A stretch of 10,583 nucleotides of DNA from DASZGI01 sp035938995. Its GTDB lineage: Bacteria > Actinomycetota > Actinomycetes > Streptomycetales > Catenulisporaceae. Below are positions 1 through 5,538 of the stretch, one piece after another. The translations under genes and the position numbers were made by a program. Under the pieces are notes generated by a model, which saw only the letters and a list, made by a program, of their open reading frames with translations, was not told the origin of the DNA and ran no database searches. The first letter of the stretch is position 1. Each line of letters opens with the position of its first letter. Where the stretch lies: the NCBI RefSeq assembly GCF_035938995.1, contig NZ_DASZGI010000154.1, positions 1 to 10,583 of the forward strand. Direction: 5' to 3'.

Positions 1-54
1 GACCTCGAGAATCACTGCGACCTTGACAAGCACTGCGACCTCGACAAGCGGGCG
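1..54 (+). repeat. 18-bp tandem repeat, about three units
   Basis: The units gacctcgagaatcactgc (1-18), gaccttgacaagcactgc (19-36) and gacctcgacaagcgggcg (37-54) differ at a few positions only. The period is a multiple of three and it keeps the open frame of the surrounding partial CDS, encoding a Thr/Ser-rich hexapeptide repeat. It may extend to the left of the window. Confidence 0.6.
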
Positions 55-265
55 GGAACCGGAGATCTCCGCGGCGCGCGCGGAATCGGACGCCATGTCA
101 GGGGATGCGGCGATCCGGCGCGCTGCGGCGCTGTGTCACAAGATCTCGGCGCTCGCCTCCGGGCTGGCGGCCGGATTCCCCGCCTCGGGCCGCCGTTCGC
201 CGCTCGGCCGGGCGCTGCGCCGACTGGACCAGGCGGCGCGGGACGCTGTCCGCGCGGCGGTGTGA
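2..265 (+). CDS. 3' end of an unrecognised protein gene (partial at left edge)
   Basis: The frame is open from the left edge to a TGA at 263-265 and has strongly G/C-biased third codon positions over most of its length, so I read it as the C-terminal part of a real gene. An internal ATG at 95 would instead give a 56-residue protein, so the true start is undecided. The first 54 bases are an 18-bp direct repeat (units near 1, 19 and 37) that encodes a Thr/Ser-rich six-residue repeat such as TLTSTA. The last 55 residues are Ala/Arg-rich and probably helical (for example RAAALCHKISALASGLAAGF and RRLDQAARDAVRAAV). I see no recognisable domain or motif. The stop codon sits in the first few bases of the 94-bp repeat array, so the array abuts or has invaded the gene end. 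Confidence 0.5.
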   Translation, partial: TSRITATLTSTATSTSGREPEISAARAESDAMSGDAAIRRAAALCHKISALASGLAAGFPASGRRSPLGRALRRLDQAARDAVRAAV

Positions 266-579
266 CCGGTCCTCGAGGTGAACAACGCGGGCGACGGCCT
301 GCTCGTGGCCGGCCACGGGCGTTAAAGCGACCGGTCGTCTTAGATGTGACGCGGTGTGACCGGCCCTCGAGGTGAGCAACGCGGGTGACGGCCTGCTCGT
401 GGTCGGCTGCGTGAGTTAAAGCGACCGGTCGTCTTGAATGTGACGCGGTGTGACCGGTCCTCGAGGTGAGCAACGGGGGCGACGGCCTTCTCGTGGTCGG
501 CCGAGGGCGTTAAAGCGACCGGTCGTCTTAAATGTGACGCGGCGTGACGGATCGTCGAGGTCGACCAGACCGGCGGCGG
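257..579 (+). repeat. 94-bp tandem repeat array (three full copies and one decayed copy)
   Basis: Copies run 261-354, 355-448 and 449-542 with an exact 94-bp period and no indels. By eye the second and third differ at about 9 positions and the first and third at about 7. A fourth copy from 543 is recognisable for some 35 bp (GTGAC and TCGAGGT segments) and then fades. Each unit starts with tgtgaccgg(t/c)cctcgaggtg and carries the invariant core gttaaagcgaccggtcgtctt (321-341, 415-435, 509-529) followed by an atgtgacgcgg segment. The centre CGACCGGTCG is a perfect 10-bp palindrome, flanked by near-symmetric TAAAG and TCTTA. Because 94 is not a multiple of three, the array cannot encode a repeated peptide in one frame. 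The units directly abut each other, so this is not a CRISPR. Together with 580-653 it fills the 388-bp gap between the partial CDS and ogt; the rest of the gap is the ogt promoter region. Confidence 0.9.
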
Positions 580-610
580 AAATCCGCGAGAACGGCGAGC
601 CGACGCGTCA

Positions 611-616
611 TACGAT
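611..616 (+). promoter_or_regulatory. Candidate -10 box for ogt
   Basis: TACGAT lies 38 bp before the ogt start codon. The expected -35 position (around 588-593, GAGAAC) is a poor match to TTGACA, so this is a weak call based mainly on the -10 box and spacing. The resulting leader would be about 30 nt and contain the AGGAGG at 641-646. Confidence 0.35.
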
Positions 617-653
617 CGGGGGGACGGCGAAAGGCGACTGAGGAGGCGGACCC

Positions 654-1208
654 ATGGCGGAACAGAGCGGGCGCTATCCGCTGCCGCCCGGTTCGGCCTG
701 GGGCGAGGTCGACACGCCGATCGGCCCGCTCGCCCTGGTGGTCACCCCGCGGGGACTCGTCCGGCTGAACTTCGGGTCGCTGCGCCGCTTCGCGCGCGAC
801 TTCGACCCGGTCGAGCCGCCCGCCGATCTTGCCGGCCACCCGCTCGGCGCACAGGTGAGCCGTGAGCTCGCCGAGTACTTCGCCGGGGAACGCCAGGCGT
901 TTGACATCGCCGTCGACTGGTCGCTCACCGCAGGGGCGCAGCGCACCATCTTGGAAACCCTCCACCTGAAAGTGCCTTATGGCAGTACGGTGGGTTACGG
1001 GGATTTGGCGCTGATGTCAGGACGCACACTCTCCGCGTCACGGCTGGTGGGGACCGTGATGGGGAGCAATCCGGTGGCGATCGTGGTGCCCTGCCACCGG
1101 GTGATCGCCGCGGACGGCGGGATCGGCGGCTTCGGCGGCGGGCTGGAGACCAAACGCAGACTGCTGACACTCGAGGGGTCGCTGCCGCCGACCCTGTTCG
1201 ACGTCTGA
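654..1208 (+). CDS. ogt: Methylated-DNA--protein-cysteine methyltransferase (O6-alkylguanine-DNA alkyltransferase)
   Basis: This is a suicide DNA-repair protein that moves the alkyl group from O6-alkylguanine (and O4-alkylthymine) in DNA onto its own cysteine. The 184-residue length is usual for Ogt. The active-site motif PCHRV is at residues 146-150, with acceptor Cys147. Before it come the helix-turn-helix segment VPYGSTVGYGDLA (107-119), the arginine-finger region SASRLVG (Arg130) and the NPVAIVVPCHRV stretch. The N-terminal part (about 15-90) is the usual less conserved domain, including GEVDTPIGPLALV. The start is ATG 654 behind AGGAGG at 641-646, a 7-nt gap. Codons between about 950 and 1030 (TTG, GAA, CCT, TAT, AGT, GAT, TTG) are less GC-biased than the rest of the gene, but no residue is missing. 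The gene stands alone, downstream of the repeat array, with no ada or alkA partner in view. Confidence 0.95.
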   Translation: MAEQSGRYPLPPGSAWGEVDTPIGPLALVVTPRGLVRLNFGSLRRFARDFDPVEPPADLAGHPLGAQVSRELAEYFAGERQAFDIAVDWSLTAGAQRTILETLHLKVPYGSTVGYGDLALMSGRTLSASRLVGTVMGSNPVAIVVPCHRVIAADGGIGGFGGGLETKRRLLTLEGSLPPTLFDV

Positions 1209-1419
1209 CGCCCGCGTGCTCGAATTCTCATACTGAATACGGATTCTGCCTCATCTGTCCCCGGTGCCGCGTGCACGTTCGGTGACCCTTTAAGCGCGGT
1301 TGGCACACTCATGCCAGTTTTGCCCACGCACCGCGAGCGGCTGAACCCGTGCTGTTAGCTTTCCGAGCACTGTAAGCGGAGCACCGCGTTCCGCGGGGAC
1401 CTTACGCGGAGGGACCGGA
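1209..1419. other. Intergenic region with an AT-richer stretch, probable promoter of the adenylation-fragment gene
   Basis: This 211-bp gap is less GC-rich than its neighbours, especially 1220-1255 and 1285-1325. It contains a short inverted repeat TGGCA-N6-TGCCA inside ttggcacactcatgccag and a second small one, CCGCG-TTC-CGCGG, near 1386-1398. No well-spaced -35/-10 pair is convincing. GGAGGG at 1408-1413 is the ribosome site of the next gene, 6 nt before ATG 1420. I see no RNA gene or coding sequence here. Confidence 0.4.
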
Positions 1420-2142
1420 ATGTTCATCCGATACACCGACCGGCTCACGAGGCCGGCGGCCGGGGCCATCCGGTCGCAGACGATCCGGCACTACGGCGAC
1501 GCCGAGACGGCCCGGCCGCTGTCCTGCCTCCCCGACGCGGAATGGGCCCTGCTCGCGGCCTGCGCGAACGCCGACTGGGACATCACGGCCGACGCCAGCA
1601 TCCCGCAGCTGATCGCCGAGCAGGTGTGCCTGGCCCCCGACGAGATCGCCGTGATCGTCGACGGCGAGGAGATGTCATACGCGCAGCTCTGGGCACGGGC
1701 CGGCGCTGTCGCCGGCGGTCTGCGCGTCGCGGGCGTGCGCCTCGGTCACCTGGTGGGCCTGTGCTGCGAGCGCTCCACCGAACTGGTGATCGGGATGCTC
1801 GGCATCCTGCGCTCGGGCGCCGCGTACGTCCCGCTGGATCCCGCCTACTCGGCCGAGCGGCTCACCTTCATGCGCAAGGACATCGGCCTGCGCGTGATCG
1901 TCGCGCAGGTGGGCGTCTCCCTGCCCGACGGCGCCTACCGCACCATCGTGGTGGACCCGGAACCGGCGCAGCTGGGCGAACCGGACACCTACGGCCTGCT
2001 CGAGGACGATCCCTGGGCCGCGGGGCCCGACGACCTGGCCTACCTGAGCTATCCCGCGGGGCCGGGCAGCGCCGCTCCCACGGTGATGGCCTCGCACCGC
2101 AACGTGCTGAGCCTGCTCGCGGGGACGCGCCGCTTCGGCTAA
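1420..2142 (+). CDS. Stand-alone N-terminal fragment of an NRPS-type adenylation (AMP-binding) domain with a degenerate P-loop
   Basis: The 240-residue product matches the linker and first part of an NRPS adenylation domain: linker-like LPDAEWALL (37-45), core motif A1 as MSYAQL (85-90) and A2 as LRSGAAYVPLDP (130-141) followed by AYSAERL. Motif A3, normally LAYxxYTSGSTGxPKG, reads LAYLSYPAGPGSAAPT (206-221), so the Ser/Thr/Gly phosphate loop and its lysine are lost, while the following ASHRNVLSLL is intact. The protein stops there; motifs A4-A10, with most of the substrate pocket and the catalytic lysine, are missing. Normal adenylation domains have about 500 residues. Codon use remains normal to the TAA, a good ribosome site precedes ATG 1420, and a strong hairpin follows within 30 bp, so it may be an expressed short protein rather than random debris. 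Amino acid activation is unlikely. It could be a domesticated fragment or an NRPS relic. It converges on the peptide/regulator pair. Confidence 0.75.
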   Translation: MFIRYTDRLTRPAAGAIRSQTIRHYGDAETARPLSCLPDAEWALLAACANADWDITADASIPQLIAEQVCLAPDEIAVIVDGEEMSYAQLWARAGAVAGGLRVAGVRLGHLVGLCCERSTELVIGMLGILRSGAAYVPLDPAYSAERLTFMRKDIGLRVIVAQVGVSLPDGAYRTIVVDPEPAQLGEPDTYGLLEDDPWAAGPDDLAYLSYPAGPGSAAPTVMASHRNVLSLLAGTRRFG

Positions 2143-2169
2143 GGGCGCGGCTCCGCCCGCTTCGAACGT

Positions 2170-2204
2170 CCGCCCACGGTGGCTCCTATGGCCGCCGTGG
2201 GCGG
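2170..2204. terminator. Strong hairpin between convergent genes, probable bidirectional terminator
   Basis: CCGCCCACGGTGGC (2170-2183) pairs with GCCGCCGTGGGCGG (2191-2204) across a 7-nt loop, giving a 14-bp stem with one G-T position. It lies 27 bp after the adenylation-fragment stop and 28 bp after the end of the minus-strand regulator. There is no clear U-tract, which is common for GC-rich actinomycete terminators. Confidence 0.75.
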
Positions 2205-2232
2205 TCCGCGTGCGGCGGCTCGGCGGGCGCCG

Positions 2233-2958
2233 TCAGATCAGGCCGCGCCGGACCGCCTGCACGCCGACCTGGAACCGGCTGGTGGCCCCGAGGTGGTCCA
2301 TCAGGGCCGCCACGCGCCGGGCGAAGGTGCGCCGGCTCATGTGCAGCTGCGCGGCCGCGTGGTCGTCGGTGACGCCGTTGCTGAGCACCTGCAGGATTTC
2401 CCGCTGCTCCGCGTTGATCTGTCCGGGCGGCTCGGGCGCCTGCGCCTGGCCCGCCGCGGCGGCCCACGCCAGGTCGAACGCGACGGCCAGTGAACGCGCG
2501 GCCACCACATGCGGCTGTGGCAGCAGGCGTCCGGCCATCGGGTGGCGCGGGTCCGGGTGCGGCATGTAGAGCACCGAGCGGTCGCGCACGATCACCGGGT
2601 ACGGCAGTGCGAACGTGGTCGGTGCGGCGGTGCCCAGCCGGGCGAGCGCGGGGAACGGCGCGGGCTCCCCGGCGCGGGCCGGCCCGTGCAGCACCCGCAC
2701 CGTCAGACCCTTGCGGATCATCCGGGTGAACAGGCTCGGCGGCACCATCCGCTCGAACAGCCACGGCTCGGGCACCAGCGCGATCAGCTCGTCCCGGGTC
2801 AGCTCCTCCAACTCGGCGCCCAGCAGGGCCGCGGCGCTGCGCGCGGTGCTCGGCGCAGCGGCCTGCTGGGCCGGCGCCGGGCCGACCAGCGGCCGGCGCA
2901 GCGGGATCGGGCCCCGGACGTGACGGCGCAGCGGCGGGGAGACGATTTCGGCGGTCAT
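2233..2958 (-). CDS. Shortened LuxR-type transcriptional regulator (C-terminal HTH), coupled to a secreted-peptide ORF
   Basis: The 241-residue product has a LuxR-type DNA-binding domain at the C-terminus (about 180-241), seen in INAEQREILQVLSNGVTDDH, AAQLHMSRRTFARRVAALM and the closing ATSRFQVGVQAVRRGLI. Residues 50-170 resemble the sensor region of TrmB/PLD-like LuxR regulators (ELTRDELIALVPEPWLFERM, then a VIVRDRSVLYM beta-hairpin). The C-terminus clearly resembles that of the regulator at 3722-4714 (RFQAGARAVERGWI there), but this protein lacks the paralogue's N-terminal winged helix and coiled coil and begins with a Pro/Ala/Arg-rich linker. I chose ATG 2958 because it overlaps the stop of the peptide ORF as TGATG and has GGAG just upstream. 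ATG 2967 is in frame, and a longer reading to 3132 would run antisense-like through the peptide gene. A DNA-binding regulator is well supported; its ligand is unknown, and the coupled peptide is an inferred candidate. Confidence 0.85.
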   Translation of the reverse strand: MTAEIVSPPLRRHVRGPIPLRRPLVGPAPAQQAAAPSTARSAAALLGAELEELTRDELIALVPEPWLFERMVPPSLFTRMIRKGLTVRVLHGPARAGEPAPFPALARLGTAAPTTFALPYPVIVRDRSVLYMPHPDPRHPMAGRLLPQPHVVAARSLAVAFDLAWAAAAGQAQAPEPPGQINAEQREILQVLSNGVTDDHAAAQLHMSRRTFARRVAALMDHLGATSRFQVGVQAVRRGLI

Positions 2959-3119
2959 CAGCTCCATCCGAGGGTGTTGGTGGTGGGGCCCGAAGCCGTG
3001 GTCACGGTGGCGACCGCGGGGGCGGCGGCAGCAGCGAGGGGCAGCACGGCTATCGCACCGGTCGAGGCGACGGCGGCGGCGGCCACGGCGGCACGCGCGA
3101 CGCGGGGGAGACGCTTCAT
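2958..3119 (-). CDS. Small secreted peptide precursor (53 residues), candidate signalling peptide
   Basis: ATG 3119 opens a 53-residue ORF with a classic export signal: a basic n-region (MKRLPRVAR, four basic residues) and an Ala/Val-rich hydrophobic core (about 10-33). An A-x-A site at Ala35-Val36-Ala37 would leave the 16-residue mature peptide TVTTASGPTTNTLGWS, which is uncharged, Thr-rich and ends in GWS. A GAGG at 3127-3130 lies 7 nt before the start. The TGA stop overlaps the ATG of the downstream regulator by one base (TGATG), a typical translational-coupling arrangement. Codon use is strongly G/C-ending. No known peptide family is recognised. A pheromone-like role is inferred only from the signal sequence, the short mature part and the pairing with a regulator. 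It could instead be a leader peptide whose translation controls the regulator. Confidence 0.7.
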   Translation of the reverse strand: MKRLPRVARAAVAAAAVASTGAIAVLPLAAAAAPAVATVTTASGPTTNTLGWS

Positions 3120-3300
3120 GGGTATGCCTCATTCACAGGGGGAGAACGCTGGCCGATAAGTGCCAAAACGCGGGGAGTTCCAAGGCTTCATCGCCTGGTT
3201 GGCTAATATCTCGTGGCAGGATTTTGCCGGACTCGGTACGCGGTGTCAGCGGTCCTGGCTGTCATGACCCTGCCCTGGCAGCAAGCTGCTCGTGACCGAA
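3120..3300. other. Upstream region of the peptide/regulator pair
   Basis: This 181-bp gap on the minus-strand side holds the likely promoter of the peptide ORF. It contains locally AT-rich segments: CTAATATCT at 3203-3211 (TATTAG on the minus strand, about 85 nt before ATG 3119) and TTATC on the minus strand near 3155, with TTGGAA about 18 bp upstream of the latter. Neither pair is strong enough to name as a promoter. A GCAGC-AA-GCTGC hairpin near 3280-3291 could end the upstream 101-residue gene. Plus-strand frames here show no coding character. Confidence 0.35.
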
Positions 3301-3606
3301 TCACACCCCGAGAAGGATCTTCTCGGCGCCGGGCACGACGCCCGCGCCGCAGTACTCCATGGACCAACCCTCCAGCTCAGGGCAGGTGTCCAGGGCGCGC
3401 TGGCACAGCTCGGCCGCGGCGCTTTCCGCGGCGCGCAGGTCCGGGTGGCACAGGAAGAAGGCCAGCCGCGCCTCCTCGTCCCCGGTTTCGGCGTAGACGT
3501 GCTCGAGGTGATCCGCGGGATTCGCGATATCGGTCAGAATGCGGTGCAGGTGGTTCGCGCTAATGCCGGAGCTGCCGCCGGAGAGCCGGGAATTGATGAG
3601 ATACAT
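3301..3606 (-). CDS. Conserved-looking small protein of unknown function (101 residues)
   Basis: ATG 3606 opens a 101-residue protein beginning MYLINSRLSGG and containing HVYAETGDEEARLAFFLCHP, LRAAESAAAELCQRAL and a C-terminal CGAGVVPGAEKILLGV. The pattern of an N-terminal strand, a hydrophobic LAFFL strand and an alternating Ala/Glu/Leu helix suggests a small alpha/beta fold, without signal peptide or membrane segment. Cysteines lie in FFLCHP, ELCQRAL, DTCPEL and EYCGAG, with no metal-binding spacing I can assign. The start follows AGGG only a few bases upstream, so initiation is uncertain. Extending the frame upstream to 3867 would overlap the divergent regulator, which argues against it. 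It shares strand with the peptide-regulator pair 181 bp downstream and is divergent from the regulator at 3722, so I infer a shared function. I recall similar short proteins beside LuxR-type regulators in actinomycetes but cannot verify this here. Confidence 0.7.
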   Translation of the reverse strand: MYLINSRLSGGSSGISANHLHRILTDIANPADHLEHVYAETGDEEARLAFFLCHPDLRAAESAAAELCQRALDTCPELEGWSMEYCGAGVVPGAEKILLGV

Positions 3607-3665
3607 AACCCTGATGTTCCAATCTCGTGGGAGTGTGGGCCAGGAATTCGGTGTGGCAGAATCTT

Positions 3666-3687
3666 GCGGTGCAGGGACCTGCACCGC
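3666..3687. promoter_or_regulatory. 22-bp perfect palindrome in the divergent promoter region, candidate operator
   Basis: GCGGTGCAGG (3666-3675) and CCTGCACCGC (3678-3687) are exact reverse complements separated by GA. The site sits in the 115-bp gap between the 101-residue protein (minus) and the TrmB/LuxR-type regulator (plus), 34 bp before the regulator start. Its position and symmetry suit a dimeric regulator, plausibly the adjacent one acting on its own gene. It could also form a hairpin in the regulator leader. No bound protein is known from sequence. Confidence 0.6.
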
Positions 3688-3721
3688 TTGAATTGGAGCA
3701 ACCGTTGTCTGGGGGCTTGCC

Positions 3722-4714
3722 ATGCTGGAAGCGCTGGGCGTCAGTCTGGACGCCGAGAAGGTGTACCGGTCCATGCTGGAAGAGCCGCGCGTCGGGGTGA
3801 CCGACATCGCGGTGCGCCACGAGTGGCCGGCCGTTCGGGTCCGCGACGCCCTGGACGAGCTCGCCAAGCTCTCCCTGCTGCGTCCCTCCTGGGAGGATCC
3901 GGGCGCGCTGCGGCTGGTCAGCCCGGAGGTGGGCCTGTCCTCGCTGCTCGCGCAGCAGGAGGCCGACCTGCTCGAGCGCCAGCGTCAGATCGCGCACAGC
4001 CGCGCGGCGGTGGCGGCCGTGGTCGCGGACTACGCGGACCTACGGCCCTCGCGCCAGCACGCCGAGATCGAGCAGCTCGTCGGCGTCGACGCGGTGCGGG
4101 CCTGGATCGAGGAGGCCGCGCACGCGGGCCTGGGCGAGGTCATGTCCTTCGCGCCCGGCGGGGCACAGCCGGCGGAGCAGATGGAGGCGAGCAAGCCGCT
4201 CGACCAGGAGGCGCTGGAACGCGGTACCGCCATGCGCACGATCTACCTCGACAGCGTGCGCAACGACCCGGCGACGAACGCGTACATGCACTGGCTGGTG
4301 GAGCAGGGCGGCGAGGTGCGCACCGCGGCCACCCTCCCGCTGCGCATGACCATCTTCGACCGGAAGATGGCGCTGATCCCGGTCAACCCCGAGCACAGCG
4401 AGATCGGCGCGGTCGTGCAGCGCGGCCCCGGCATGGTCGCCGCCCTCTGCGCGCTGTTCGAGCAGACGTGGCTGTCGGCCAACCCGGTGGGCACGGACCG
4501 CCGGCCGGACGACGACGGGCTCAACAGCCAGGAGCGCGCGATCATCACGCTGCTGGCGCAGGGCCACACCGACGAGGTCATCGCGCGCAAGCTCGGCGTC
4601 TCGGTCCGCACCAGCCGCCGCATCACCGCGGAGCTGACCGCGCGGCTCGGCGCGCGCAGCCGGTTCCAGGCCGGGGCGCGCGCGGTCGAGCGCGGGTGGA
4701 TCAAGGACGTCTGA
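3722..4714 (+). CDS. Full-length TrmB-like/LuxR-type transcriptional regulator
   Basis: The 330-residue protein has three recognisable parts. Residues 1-68 form a TrmB-like winged helix-turn-helix (AEKVYRSMLEEPRVGVTDIA, then VRVRDALDELAKLSLLRP). Residues 75-105 form a helical, coiled-coil-like stretch (LLAQQEADLLERQRQIAHSR). Residues 112-252 resemble the PLD-like sensor of this family (EQLVGVDAVRAWIEEAA, MRTIYLDSVRNDP, LRMTIFDRKMALIPVNP). Residues 266-328 are a LuxR-type HTH (LNSQERAIITLLAQGHTDEV, ARKLGVSVRTSRRITAEL). ATG 3722 follows a GGGGG run by about 7 nt. It is divergent from the 101-residue gene across a palindromic site and is the complete paralogue of the shortened regulator at 2233-2958. 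It is expected to be a cytoplasmic DNA-binding sensor; the ligand and targets are unknown. Confidence 0.9.
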   Translation: MLEALGVSLDAEKVYRSMLEEPRVGVTDIAVRHEWPAVRVRDALDELAKLSLLRPSWEDPGALRLVSPEVGLSSLLAQQEADLLERQRQIAHSRAAVAAVVADYADLRPSRQHAEIEQLVGVDAVRAWIEEAAHAGLGEVMSFAPGGAQPAEQMEASKPLDQEALERGTAMRTIYLDSVRNDPATNAYMHWLVEQGGEVRTAATLPLRMTIFDRKMALIPVNPEHSEIGAVVQRGPGMVAALCALFEQTWLSANPVGTDRRPDDDGLNSQERAIITLLAQGHTDEVIARKLGVSVRTSRRITAELTARLGARSRFQAGARAVERGWIKDV

Positions 4715-4719
4715 GCCCG

Positions 4720-4737
4720 CACGCGGGAAGGCGCGTG
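4720..4737 (+). terminator. Candidate terminator after the TrmB/LuxR regulator
   Basis: CACGCG (4720-4725) pairs with CGCGTG (4732-4737) over a 6-nt loop, starting 6 bp after the TGA stop, and is followed by a TCTTCTTC stretch. An alternative small stem CCCGC-AC-GCGGG overlaps it. The stem is short, so the call is tentative. Confidence 0.4.
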
Positions 4738-4953
4738 GGAATCTTCTTCGGCGCCGTGGTTCGCTAGGACACCTGAGCGGCACAACGCGGGAGCATACAG
4801 CTCCGGATAAGATCCACTGCCGCTGTTACACGCCTGTGTGCGGTTCCCTACGTGGCTGTTGCAGTTGTCAGCGCTTCAAGGGCGTCGGCGCTGTGCTTTG
4901 GGACATCGCGCCCCGCATTGGGCGCGTCGCCGGTCTTATCCCGCGCATCCGCC
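4738..4953. other. Intergenic region between convergent genes with a second hairpin
   Basis: No frame in this stretch has convincing coding character. CGCGCCC (4907-4913) and GGGCGCG (4920-4926) form a 7-bp stem with a 6-nt loop, 28 bp beyond the end of the minus-strand 192-residue gene, where it could act as its terminator. I see no RNA gene. Confidence 0.4.
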
Positions 4954-5532
4954 TTAGTCCGAGATGACGCGTTGCAGCAGACCGTAAACGAATTCCGCGC
5001 GTGCCTGTACCGGCTGCCCGTCCGGCGCCGGAGCGGTGAACAGCAGCTCGCGTCGGCTCGGCGCCGAGCCCTCGCGCAGGCGGGCGGGACGGAAGGCCGT
5101 GGCCACATCGCCGACCACGCACGACCACGGCGCGAGATCCGAGAGGTCGGCGAGTTTCGGCACCCCCGCCGCCGGATCGCGGGTCAGCCCGAAGTCCATC
5201 ACGAAGCCGTCGAGACCGGCGATCGCCTCAAGCAGAAGGTCCGGCCACAGCGGCAGCGCCCATCGCGCGATGCGGAAGCGGATCTCGGTGCTCCCGGCGG
5301 CGCGCTCGGTTTCGGACAACGGGGCGCCTAGGATGCCGCGCAGCGCCGACAGGGTGAGGCGGAAGGTCCGGGACCGGTTCATCCGCTGCCAGTGCGCGTT
5401 CGCCTCGCGCATGTCCGCGACGGTCACGCCGAGCGCGGCCCGGGCCTGTTCGACCAAGTCGGGGTGGAAGTCGGCCATCCGGCGCAGCAGCACAAGCTGG
5501 AACTCGGTGATCCCGAACGCGGTCGGCGGCAT
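4954..5532 (-). CDS. Unrecognised protein of 192 residues
   Basis: ATG 5532 to TAA gives a 192-residue soluble-looking protein with strong G/C third positions. It begins with the hydrophobic-patterned ITEFQLVLLRRMADFHPDLV and then has HWQRMNRSRTFRLTLSALRG, a Trp-rich middle segment (RFRIARWALPLWPDLLLEAI, LDGFVMDFGL) and a C-terminal FVYGLLQRVISD. There is no signal peptide, obvious membrane span or catalytic motif I can name. I chose ATG 5532 because a longer frame (to 5634) would consist of low-complexity Arg/Pro sequence. TATGCT at 5539-5544 (minus strand) lies 6 nt before the ATG, so the transcript may be leaderless; an 8-bp inverted repeat sits just upstream. It is on the same strand as psuK, 117 bp downstream, with hairpins between, so it is probably a separate unit. 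The function is unknown. Confidence 0.75.
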   Translation of the reverse strand: MPPTAFGITEFQLVLLRRMADFHPDLVEQARAALGVTVADMREANAHWQRMNRSRTFRLTLSALRGILGAPLSETERAAGSTEIRFRIARWALPLWPDLLLEAIAGLDGFVMDFGLTRDPAAGVPKLADLSDLAPWSCVVGDVATAFRPARLREGSAPSRRELLFTAPAPDGQPVQARAEFVYGLLQRVISD

Positions 5533-5538
5533 CGCCCC

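Noticed and set aside
12..473. Minus-strand open frame of 153 codons across the repeat array
   Set aside because: It appears coding only because the repeats lack stops in that frame. The translation shifts frame between repeat copies, as expected for a 94-bp period, and has no domain.
257..579. CRISPR-like array
   Set aside because: The 94-bp units abut with no variable spacers, are far longer than CRISPR repeats, and there is no cas gene in the window.
2959..3132. N-terminal extension of the shortened regulator up to 3132
   Set aside because: It gives Arg/His-rich sequence and lies in a different frame from the peptide ORF on the same strand. The TGATG overlap and signal peptide favour two genes, with the regulator starting at 2958.
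3292..4767. Plus-strand open frame of 491 codons
   Set aside because: It crosses the 101-residue gene antisense and then runs in the wrong frame of the TrmB/LuxR regulator. It shows no motif.
4735..4767. Tiny plus-strand ORF (GTG to TAG, 10 codons) after the regulator
   Set aside because: It is too short to judge, has no ribosome site and overlaps a candidate terminator. I see no signal sequence comparable with the peptide at 2958-3119.
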